54,961 nt of DNA. It comes from a virus. The notes below the pieces were generated by a model, which was given only the letters and a program-made list of their open reading frames with translations, did not search any database and was not told where the DNA came from. The stretch lies in the IMG/VR virus record IMGVR_UViG_3300007346_005567, positions 1 to 54,961 of that record, one strand, 5' to 3'. Positions 49,147 through 54,961 of this stretch are shown here, piece after piece; position 1 is the first letter of the stretch, and the number at the start of each line of letters is the position of its first letter. A program made the translations under genes and the position numbers.

Positions 49147-50432
49147 TGTACGATACAATATTTTGGGCTATAATAGGAACTTTAAGTGGTGTCATCTTTG
49201 GTGTAATACCAGGTGCAGGACCTTTTGTTGCAACGGCAACTCTATATCCTTTTCTAACACATATAGAGCCTGTCAATGTTATGATGTATTACGTAACAGT
49301 TTTGATTGCAACTAATTATACAAATAGTGTAACTGCTATTCTGTATGGTATACCTGGTGACGCCACAGCAATGAGTACTGCAAGATATGGTCACAAATTA
49401 TTCTTAAAAGGTTTTGGTAATCTAGCAGTTGCTTCTAACGCTGTAAGTAGTACAGTAGGAGTTATATTTGCTTTTACTGTTTTTATTTTTGTATTGCCTT
49501 GGATCATAGAAGTTTTTAGATTTTATAATAGTGTACTACAGACAGTTATTGTTGCAGCTGCAATTATAATGATTACACTATTGACAAAACAAAATAAATT
49601 GTTTACAATAATACTGTTTTTATTCGGAGGCATGATTGCAAAAGTAGGTATAGACCCTATTACATTTGATAGTTTTTTGACTTTCAATAACTCATACCTC
49701 GCAATCGGAATACCTTTTGCAAGTGTGATGATAGGATTATACATAGTGCCAGAACTAACAAAGTTAAATAGTTTTAAAGTAGAAGTACCTAAACGTATAA
49801 ATACTTTTACAGTTGGTAAAGATACAACTACGCCTACACTCATAGGAAGTTTTGTAGGATTTTGGTGTGGTCTTATACCAGGTGTAACAAATATTCTTGG
49901 CAGTTATGCAAGTGCAAATATTGTTAAAAGGTTTTTCAAAAAACCTGTACTTAAAAGCATAGCAGCCGCAGAGGCAGCAAATAATAGTGGCGCCTTATCA
50001 TCACTATTGCCTTTGCTTATACTAGCGATACCCATTACGGGAAGTGAAGTTTTGATTTATTATATTATGTTAGAAGATGGTTTCGTTTTCAACGCTCAAA
50101 ATACAGTCAAACATTTAGAAAGTATAATTTATATTATACCCTTTGTTACTGCCTTTTGTTTGGGGTTAAGCTGGTACGGTTTCAATCTGTTAGGTAAGAT
50201 TGCATATCTCTATAAACAATATAGAACAATTGCAAACATCTTACTTCTCTCAATAATTAGCATTGCAAGTATATCAATATTCGCCATACGTGAATGGATG
50301 ATTATCTGTATATTTGTTTTGTCTATAATCGGGTTCTTAATTAGACGCTGGGATACTAGTCCTATTATTTACGGATACTTTCTAAGCGATCTATTTTACG
50401 AAAATTTAATTAGAACATTAATAATCTTATAG
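49146..50432 (+). CDS. tctA: Tripartite tricarboxylate transporter large permease, TctA-like
   Basis: 428 residues, highly hydrophobic with about ten predicted spans. GVIFGVIPGAGPFVATATLYPF at the start (split at about 14-35) and GLIPGVTNILGSYASA at about 235-250 are the two inverted-repeat signatures of TctA. TNYTNSVTAILYGIPGDATAMSTA is the substrate-loop block (family: YGGS.TAILLNIPG). TctA is usually about 500 aa, so the C-terminus is shortened. No TctB small subunit gene is visible. It would use an ion gradient to import a carboxylate delivered by a periplasmic protein. TAATG overlap with the receptor gene. Confidence 0.88.
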   Translation: MYDTIFWAIIGTLSGVIFGVIPGAGPFVATATLYPFLTHIEPVNVMMYYVTVLIATNYTNSVTAILYGIPGDATAMSTARYGHKLFLKGFGNLAVASNAVSSTVGVIFAFTVFIFVLPWIIEVFRFYNSVLQTVIVAAAIIMITLLTKQNKLFTIILFLFGGMIAKVGIDPITFDSFLTFNNSYLAIGIPFASVMIGLYIVPELTKLNSFKVEVPKRINTFTVGKDTTTPTLIGSFVGFWCGLIPGVTNILGSYASANIVKRFFKKPVLKSIAAAEAANNSGALSSLLPLLILAIPITGSEVLIYYIMLEDGFVFNAQNTVKHLESIIYIIPFVTAFCLGLSWYGFNLLGKIAYLYKQYRTIANILLLSIISIASISIFAIREWMIICIFVLSIIGFLIRRWDTSPIIYGYFLSDLFYENLIRTLIIL

Positions 50433-50443
50433 GAGATAAAAAA

Positions 50444-51220
50444 ATGAAAAAAATAATGTTAATAATAATGAGTATGTTGTTCAGTACAATGGCATATGCT
50501 CAAGTACAAATAATCAATCCTGGTTCACAAGAAGGTGTCTTCAGACAAATTCTTTCTACAATAGGTGATACAACTGACCATAACTTTGTTCAGGCAGATA
50601 ATCCAGTTACTGCATACACTTATATTGAAGGTGAATCTAATAAACCTATCTTAACGATATGGTCTAGTGAATGGCCAGGTGACGATAGTTTGAAAAGTCC
50701 GAAAGTATCTAAAGATAACATTGTAGCTTTAATGACATATGAAACTCTTATGTGTAGTAGAGCATACAATTCACTTGAAGATATGGGTGGACAAACTGTT
50801 AAGATTGCGACATGGGGATCAGAACCAGTTGCAAAATTCTTAAAAAATTTAGGTGCAAAATATGATGTAAATTTTGTAGTTGTACCTTATTCTGGCAGCG
50901 GAAGTACTACTAAAGGTTATGTTGGCAAAGACGCCGATACTGTCTTTACAATTACTTCACGTCAAGCCGCATTAGAGGAAGATGGTTCTAAATGTATTGC
51001 CTTTTCAGAAAAAGGTGAATTAGGTTTTAGATTTGTTGACGCAATCATCACCATTAATGCTAACTACGCCTTAACAAATGAATTACGTTCTGCTGTAACA
51101 AACCTCTCTACAACTACCGAGTGGAATAGTAAATTCAAAGGCTCTGTAACTTATGTTGGAAATGGTTCTAATCAAACTATAGAAATGTTTGAAGAGGCTG
51201 TTGCTAACTTTAGTAAGTAA
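50444..51220 (+). CDS. Periplasmic substrate-binding protein, TctC/Bug-like
   Basis: 258 residues with a signal peptide ending at about residue 19 (MSMLFSTMAYA). The body is a two-lobe binding protein: IINPGSQEGVFRQILSTI, VALMTYETLMCSRAYNSLEDM, TVKIATWGSEPVAKFLKNLG, YSGSGSTTKGYVGKDADTVF. The last (phrase with GSGSTT before a Gly/Asp run) matches the ligand loop of the TctC family. It is smaller than usual TctC (about 320 aa). It lies 11 bases after TctA with an AGGAG site. Its end overlaps the convergent ATP-grasp gene by 11 bases. Confidence 0.75.
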   Translation: MKKIMLIIMSMLFSTMAYAQVQIINPGSQEGVFRQILSTIGDTTDHNFVQADNPVTAYTYIEGESNKPILTIWSSEWPGDDSLKSPKVSKDNIVALMTYETLMCSRAYNSLEDMGGQTVKIATWGSEPVAKFLKNLGAKYDVNFVVVPYSGSGSTTKGYVGKDADTVFTITSRQAALEEDGSKCIAFSEKGELGFRFVDAIITINANYALTNELRSAVTNLSTTTEWNSKFKGSVTYVGNGSNQTIEMFEEAVANFSK

Positions 51221-52538
51221 TACAATTATGTAAGAGCTGGTTGGCATCCTTATAGTTGTCAAACAGCTCTTGCTGATCTCTACCAGTTATGTTAAGATTT
51301 ACATTAAACTTTTTGTTTTGTAGATTTTGAAATTCAGGTATATTCATACCGACTTCTAACTTCTTATTCAGATAATTTAGATATTGTTCAACGATTTCTA
51401 TATTCTTTATTTCTTTAATTACACCAGGTTTTAATTGAGTACAACCCCATAGTAGATGATTTGTAATTTCTGGTTCTTTGTTGTTACCTATATTGTTAAA
51501 TATATTATTGCCAGGTAACTTATCTAATATATTAATAAACTGACCTATACGTGTATTAAAGTCTATTGCAATTAATTTTTTACCTGATATGTGAAAGTCA
51601 GGACCTGCAAAGTACATATCTTTTACTTTTAGTTTATCAACTATAGTCTGTACGAAACCATACATTATTCTATGTTGCTCTTCATCTACTTCACTCACAG
51701 GTATAGACCATACTGCCATATCTTTTGCGATATCACTTTTCTTACTGATTGAATGTTGATCTATAGGATTTTTATGAAAGTCTAATATGTCGCCATACTT
51801 TACTTTAGCATTTCTTACATAGAATAAACAATCTACTTTACCATCTTTAACATAACCATAAGGTGATATAGATGGCTCTTCAGACCAATAGTATTCTTGT
51901 GCCATAATTTTACAAGGTACATTATTAAAGTTTTCATTTTGAATACCTGTTTTATTGATTTCAAAAAAATCATTATGATAATTTAGTTTACTTAAATGAT
52001 CTAAAAAATGATGTTTGTTATTCCATCTTCTATACTCTATTATAGGTGTATTCTGATCTGATTTAGGATAGAAAGAATTACTACCAGTACCGATGTCAGG
52101 TTTTGTAAAAAACTCATTGCCATCAAATACATCTAGTTGACTATGAAAGGTAGGTGTAATACTTTTAGGTACGTTATGTTGTAGTCCTATTACTCTACAA
52201 AAATCATCAAGTTTCTGTTTATTACTAAACACTTCAGCTGCAAAGGCAGACATATTGTTTATACCGTAATAACTTTCTAATTGTGCTTGAATAGGAAATA
52301 AATTTTCTGATACACAAAACACTTTATCACAAGATATAATTTGTTTTGTGATTTCTATTATATCAAACTTCTTTGATACAACTAAATCGTCTATGTGTTT
52401 TATGAAAGGTTTGTAGCGATCGCCTGACTTGTTTGGCACCACATCACAAACCAATGTGATGTGGTTATTTAAATTCGCTGTGATAAGACCTTCGGTCTTG
52501 TTAAGACTACGCTTATGTGATAATATAACTACATTCAT
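51210..52538 (-). CDS. ATP-grasp ligase
   Basis: 442 residues. EFFTKPDIGTGSNSF (about 142-156) is the ATP-binding Lys plus Gly-rich loop; KIMAQEYYW is the adenine-hinge strand; AGPDFHISGKKLIAIDFNTRIGQ carries the Asp and Asn that bind Mg-ATP (family DxNxR). Residues 1-110 are a Rossmann-like pre-ATP-grasp domain. ATP-grasp ligases activate a carboxylate as acyl phosphate and join it to an amine or other nucleophile. Possible partner of the neighbouring tailoring genes, for example attaching an amino acid. Convergent with the transporter genes. Confidence 0.78.
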   Translation of the reverse strand: MNVVILSHKRSLNKTEGLITANLNNHITLVCDVVPNKSGDRYKPFIKHIDDLVVSKKFDIIEITKQIISCDKVFCVSENLFPIQAQLESYYGINNMSAFAAEVFSNKQKLDDFCRVIGLQHNVPKSITPTFHSQLDVFDGNEFFTKPDIGTGSNSFYPKSDQNTPIIEYRRWNNKHHFLDHLSKLNYHNDFFEINKTGIQNENFNNVPCKIMAQEYYWSEEPSISPYGYVKDGKVDCLFYVRNAKVKYGDILDFHKNPIDQHSISKKSDIAKDMAVWSIPVSEVDEEQHRIMYGFVQTIVDKLKVKDMYFAGPDFHISGKKLIAIDFNTRIGQFINILDKLPGNNIFNNIGNNKEPEITNHLLWGCTQLKPGVIKEIKNIEIVEQYLNYLNKKLEVGMNIPEFQNLQNKKFNVNLNITGRDQQELFDNYKDANQLLHNCITY

Positions 52539-52569
52539 TCATAATATATATGTGTTGATTAAATATTAA

Positions 52570-52920
52570 CTATTCAGCTGATGTATCAAAATGATTCAAA
52601 ACTCTTTCATCCGTAACAACCGCTCCTAATTCTTCAGAATTTATAAGATCATCAACAACTGGTAAAGCAGCTGCTTTTTCTTTCCACTCTTTGTATAAAG
52701 CTTCAGTTTCAAATTCTTTTACAATTAAAACTGATTTCTTATCATCATTTAAAGTAGCATACTTATCTATTACATATAGTGCTTCGTTGTTAATGTGTTG
52801 GTTTATGTCATCTTCGCTTATTTCTGTTGATGAACTTTTATTAAAAAATTCCTCTACTGATCCAAACGTTAACGACTCATTTTTATTAGTTAATTTCCAT
52901 TGTTGAATATGTGTTTCCAT
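52570..52920 (-). CDS. Small paralogue B (unknown function)
   Basis: 116 residues. The part SVEEFFNKS...ISEDDINQHINNE...LIVKEFETEALYKEWKEK matches its neighbour block by block, proving tandem duplication. Predicted alpha/beta fold, acidic, no signal or Cys. No known family. TAATG overlap links it to the upstream copy. No intergenic promoter before the ATP-grasp gene is convincing, so all three are probably one operon. Confidence 0.78.
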   Translation of the reverse strand: METHIQQWKLTNKNESLTFGSVEEFFNKSSSTEISEDDINQHINNEALYVIDKYATLNDDKKSVLIVKEFETEALYKEWKEKAAALPVVDDLINSEELGAVVTDERVLNHFDTSAE

Positions 52921-53285
52921 TAGTTAAACTCCTCTATTGTTTCAGTTTTTCCGTTATCGTTTGTACCCCAAGGTGTTATTTCTGCAAACAATCCTTCTTG
53001 TTCCGATAAATTAAAATCTATATTGGGCAATAAGCTTCTTTTCTTTTTCCATTCGTTATACATTGTAATGTTTTCAAATCTTCTAACAATTATAACTGCT
53101 TTGTTGTCATTTGTTAAGACACCCATTTTTTCATATATATAAGTTTTATTTACTTCTTCGTGTGCCTTTAAATCTTCTTCATCTGTAGTTCCAGTATATG
53201 CTGAGTCAAAAAATTCATCAACTGACTCATAAGTTTTGTTTGGATCTACTAAATTTTTATATAAAAATTGTATATCTATTGCCAT
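52920..53285 (-). CDS. Small paralogue A (unknown function)
   Basis: 121 residues. SVDEFFDSAYTG, TDEEDLKAHEEVNKTYIYEKM, NDNKAVIIVRRFENITMYNEWKKK correspond to the other copy. The C-terminus differs (LFAEITPWGTNDNGKTETIEEF). First gene of a minus-strand unit whose late promoter lies 29 bases upstream. Function unknown; a virion or assembly protein is possible since it is late-controlled. Confidence 0.78.
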   Translation of the reverse strand: MAIDIQFLYKNLVDPNKTYESVDEFFDSAYTGTTDEEDLKAHEEVNKTYIYEKMGVLTNDNKAVIIVRRFENITMYNEWKKKRSLLPNIDFNLSEQEGLFAEITPWGTNDNGKTETIEEFN

Positions 53286-53313
53286 AATTTAACCCCAAAT
53301 TGATTAATACTAT

Positions 53314-53331
53314 TATTTATACGTATAAATA
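53314..53331. promoter_or_regulatory. Head-to-head late promoter pair (perfect 18-bp palindrome)
   Basis: TATTTATACGTATAAATA is its own reverse complement and contains one exact TATAAATA on each strand (plus 53324-53331, minus 53321-53314). The rightward element ends five bases before ATG 53337, the leftward one 29 bases before ATG 53285. Two polymerases could not occupy it together, so it may act as a choice point. Confidence 0.75.
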
Positions 53332-53336
53332 CTACT

Positions 53337-53672
53337 ATGGCAGCTACAGCTAATTATAATATAGACCAAGGTGCAACTTTCAGTTCAACTGTAACCGTAA
53401 GGGATAACAGCGGAGATCCGTTAGATTTAACGGGTTATACGGCAACTGCAAAAATGGCTTTGGGATATAGTTCCACAAGAACGAGAACAGATTTAACTAT
53501 TGTGTTTGATAGTGATAGAACATCAGGAAATGTTACAATGTCATTAACTGCAACACAAACGGCTGCTTTAGAAGCGCCTGCAAGATATGTTTATGATTTA
53601 GACATAACAGATTCTTCAGGAACAGTAACAAGAATAATTGAAGGTCTAATTACAACTAGACCTAACGTATAA
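53337..53672 (+). CDS. Virion protein with beta-sandwich (BppU/Ig-like) domain
   Basis: 111 residues. YNIDQGATFSSTVTVRDNSG, PLDLTGYTATAKMAL, and RYVYDLDITDSSGTVTRIIEG are the strand blocks of a domain often found at the N-terminus of phage baseplate upper proteins and in marine phage small structural proteins. Expected in the baseplate or as a decoration. ATG is almost leaderless from the late promoter. Confidence 0.75.
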   Translation: MAATANYNIDQGATFSSTVTVRDNSGDPLDLTGYTATAKMALGYSSTRTRTDLTIVFDSDRTSGNVTMSLTATQTAALEAPARYVYDLDITDSSGTVTRIIEGLITTRPNV

Positions 53673-53683
53673 TAGGAGAAAAT

Positions 53684-53935
53684 ATGAGTAGTGAATTGAA
53701 CACAGCAACAGACGTAACTAAAGAACAAACTTTTACAATTGATGGTAAAGACTATAAAAGAAGTGAGTTAAATACAAAAACTTTAAATAGTATTATCATT
53801 AGACAAGACTTACAAGCAACCAGAGTTAAGTTGTCTTTAGAGTTAGAAAAAGTTGCTATTTTACAAAAACACTATGATGATATTATTGCCAGTGAATTGG
53901 GTATTGATACATCAAAAGAAGCTGAAAAAAAGTAG
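53684..53935 (+). CDS. Small conserved virion-region protein
   Basis: 83 residues: a short N-terminal beta part with FTIDGKDYKRSEL and a C-terminal coiled coil (RVKLSLELEKVAILQKHYDDI). AGGAG precedes ATG by about 6 bases. Similar small proteins occur between fibre genes in marine T4-like phages. Function unknown. Confidence 0.7.
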   Translation: MSSELNTATDVTKEQTFTIDGKDYKRSELNTKTLNSIIIRQDLQATRVKLSLELEKVAILQKHYDDIIASELGIDTSKEAEKK

Positions 53936-53952
53936 TTATTAATTAGTTTTAC

Positions 53953-54000
53953 ATTACCTTATTATTATAAATATTATAAACTTACTAGTAATAAGGTAAT
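53953..54000 (+). promoter_or_regulatory. Ribosome-site hairpin with a late promoter inside the loop
   Basis: ATTACCTTATTA (53953-53964) and TAATAAGGTAAT (53989-54000) are perfect 12-base complements. The right arm holds AAGG, the only Shine-Dalgarno sequence for ATG 54001. An exact late element TATAAATA lies in the loop (53966-53973). Read-through mRNA should fold and hide the site; mRNA from the late promoter starts after the left arm and stays open. Confidence 0.7.
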
Positions 54001-54231
54001 ATGTCAGACAGAATAACAGCTACAATTAATAATAATACTTCGGGACCGAGAAGCGTTTCCGTTACCGTACCATCAGCTTCAACAAGGTTAAATGCTTTGA
54101 GTGATGTAAATGCCACATCATTGGCAGATGGTGCAATGTTACAATATGATAATGATTCTAAAAAATGGACAAGTCGAAATGATATAAAAACTGAAAGTGG
54201 TAATTTAATTCTTAACGGTGGCACATTTTAA
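54001..54231 (+). CDS. Small virion structural protein
   Basis: 76 residues. TSGPRSVSVTVPSASTRLNALSDVN followed by LADGAMLQYDNDSKKWTSRNDI is a motif set common in marine phage fibre proteins (ALSDVN...GDVLVWDSTTQKWV type). C-terminus ESGNLILNGGTF is shaft-like. Probably a fibre or fibre-connector component. Translation likely gated by the hairpin at its start. Confidence 0.75.
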   Translation: MSDRITATINNNTSGPRSVSVTVPSASTRLNALSDVNATSLADGAMLQYDNDSKKWTSRNDIKTESGNLILNGGTF

Positions 54232-54251
54232 AAAAAAGGGAGAGATTTTAA

Positions 54252-54961
54252 ATGGCAACAATAATCAAAATTAAACGAACCACTGGTGCTAATGCACCCA
54301 GCGGCCTTAACCAAGGGGAACTAGCTTATGTCTATGATACTTCAGCAACCGATAGTGGTGCTGGTGGTAACGGTTATAGGTTATTCATTGGTGATCCAAC
54401 ATCTTCATCTAATTCAGCAATTGAAATTGGTGGAAGATATTACACACAACTTTTAGACCACACACCAGGAACGCTAACTGCGTCTTCTGGTTTAATAGTA
54501 GATTCTAATAAAGCAATTGATGAATTGTTTATTGGTAATAATGCTACTACAGGTGGTACAATAAAATTAAACGAAGGTACTAATAACGGTGCAAACTTTG
54601 TAGCTCTTAAATCTCCCAACTCATTAGCTGCAGACGTTACTTATACTCTTCCAGGTACTTACTCAAACGGTCAATTTTTAACAGTTGATGGTTCTGGTAA
54701 TTTAAGTTTTGCTGCTATTCCATCAGGTTCATTTACACTTGCTGGTGATAGTGGTACTGACACATTTACTACTGGTCAAACTTTAACGTTTACTGGTGAC
54801 ACAGGAATTACTACATCTATTACAGATAATGAAATAACAATAGATTTAGATGACACTGCTGTAACTCCAGGTAGTTATGGTTCTTCAACTGCAATTCCAA
54901 CATTTACTGTTGATCAACAAGGTCGTTTAACAGCGGCTGGTACGGCTACAATATCAACAAC
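54252..54961 (+). CDS. Fibre-like protein, cut by the window edge
   Basis: Open from ATG 54252 (GGGAGA about 8 bases upstream) to the end, at least 236 residues. The start (ATIIKIKRTTGANAPSGLNQG, then ELAYVYDTS) is a family head seen in many marine phage fibres, where a hydrophobic Lys-Arg strand precedes a GELAY motif. A later part has LPGTYSNGQFLTVDGSGNL and PTFTVDQQGRLTAAGTATI, both classic fibre-shaft repeats. Probably a long tail or side fibre with host-binding tip beyond the window. Confidence 0.85.
   Translation, partial: MATIIKIKRTTGANAPSGLNQGELAYVYDTSATDSGAGGNGYRLFIGDPTSSSNSAIEIGGRYYTQLLDHTPGTLTASSGLIVDSNKAIDELFIGNNATTGGTIKLNEGTNNGANFVALKSPNSLAADVTYTLPGTYSNGQFLTVDGSGNLSFAAIPSGSFTLAGDSGTDTFTTGQTLTFTGDTGITTSITDNEITIDLDDTAVTPGSYGSSTAIPTFTVDQQGRLTAAGTATIST

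Noticed and set aside
1-54961. tRNA genes, CRISPR arrays, insertion sequences, integrase and attachment sites
   Set aside because: Looked for cloverleaf ends, regular repeat-spacer patterns, transposase motifs and flanking direct repeats; none seen by eye.

Overview
This window is an AT-rich (about one third G+C by eye), gene-dense, intron-free stretch of a marine T4-like myovirus genome. The evidence is a baseplate gene block whose proteins resemble those of marine T4-like phages (cyanophages and SAR11 phages): a gp5-type hub, a PAAR tip protein, gp25, gp6, a gp7-position protein, gp8, a 2,021-residue DUF4815-type protein and several fibre-like proteins. Copies of the T4 late promoter TATAAATA sit just upstream of many of these genes. 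No photosynthesis genes are present. A low-G+C marine alphaproteobacterium such as SAR11 is a plausible host, but the sequence does not prove it. I see no tRNA, rRNA, integrase, transposase, CRISPR array or replication origin.

Layout. (1) 1-1802, plus strand: end of an unknown gene, gp5 hub, a tiny lipoprotein and an IscA-like Fe-S carrier. (2) 1870-10463, first accessory island: a sulfotransferase-like gene; a minus-strand operon of nitroreductase, twitch-type radical SAM, stand-alone SPASM-like protein, radical SAM and QueC-like PP-loop ATPase; a plus-strand pstS with a structured leader; and a minus-strand unit with its own sigma70-type promoter and intrinsic terminator, carrying a secreted serine hydrolase. 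(3) 10621-26938, plus strand: baseplate and fibre genes. (4) 26965-53285, second accessory island of about 26 kb. It holds an epimerase and a hypothetical gene (plus), then a minus-strand operon at 28149-38863 (glycosyltransferases, methyltransferase, nitroreductase, NodU/TobZ-type carbamoyltransferase, two further radical SAM proteins, DegT aminotransferase, two SGNH hydrolases). Next is a plus-strand operon at 38931-51220 (two cobalamin-type radical SAM enzymes, a peroxiredoxin-like protein without its catalytic Cys, six HxD...H putative 2OG-Fe(II) oxygenases, a methyltransferase, then a TonB-dependent receptor, a TctA permease and a periplasmic binding protein). A minus-strand ATP-grasp gene and two paralogous small genes close the island. 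(5) 53337-54961, plus strand: more structural genes, the last cut by the window edge.

How it fits together. The minus-strand operon looks like a pathway that builds and decorates a sugar or other small group, perhaps for virion fibres or the host envelope. The plus-strand operon looks like an oxidative and radical tailoring pathway whose substrate is unknown. Its genes overlap by 1 to about 60 nt, so they are probably translated together. The receptor, permease and binding protein directly downstream could import a substrate or cofactor through both membranes; that link is inference. Regulation is unusually readable: head-to-head late promoters at three divergent junctions, ribosome-site-sequestering hairpins upstream of two genes, and several promoters so close to the start codon that the mRNAs should be almost leaderless.
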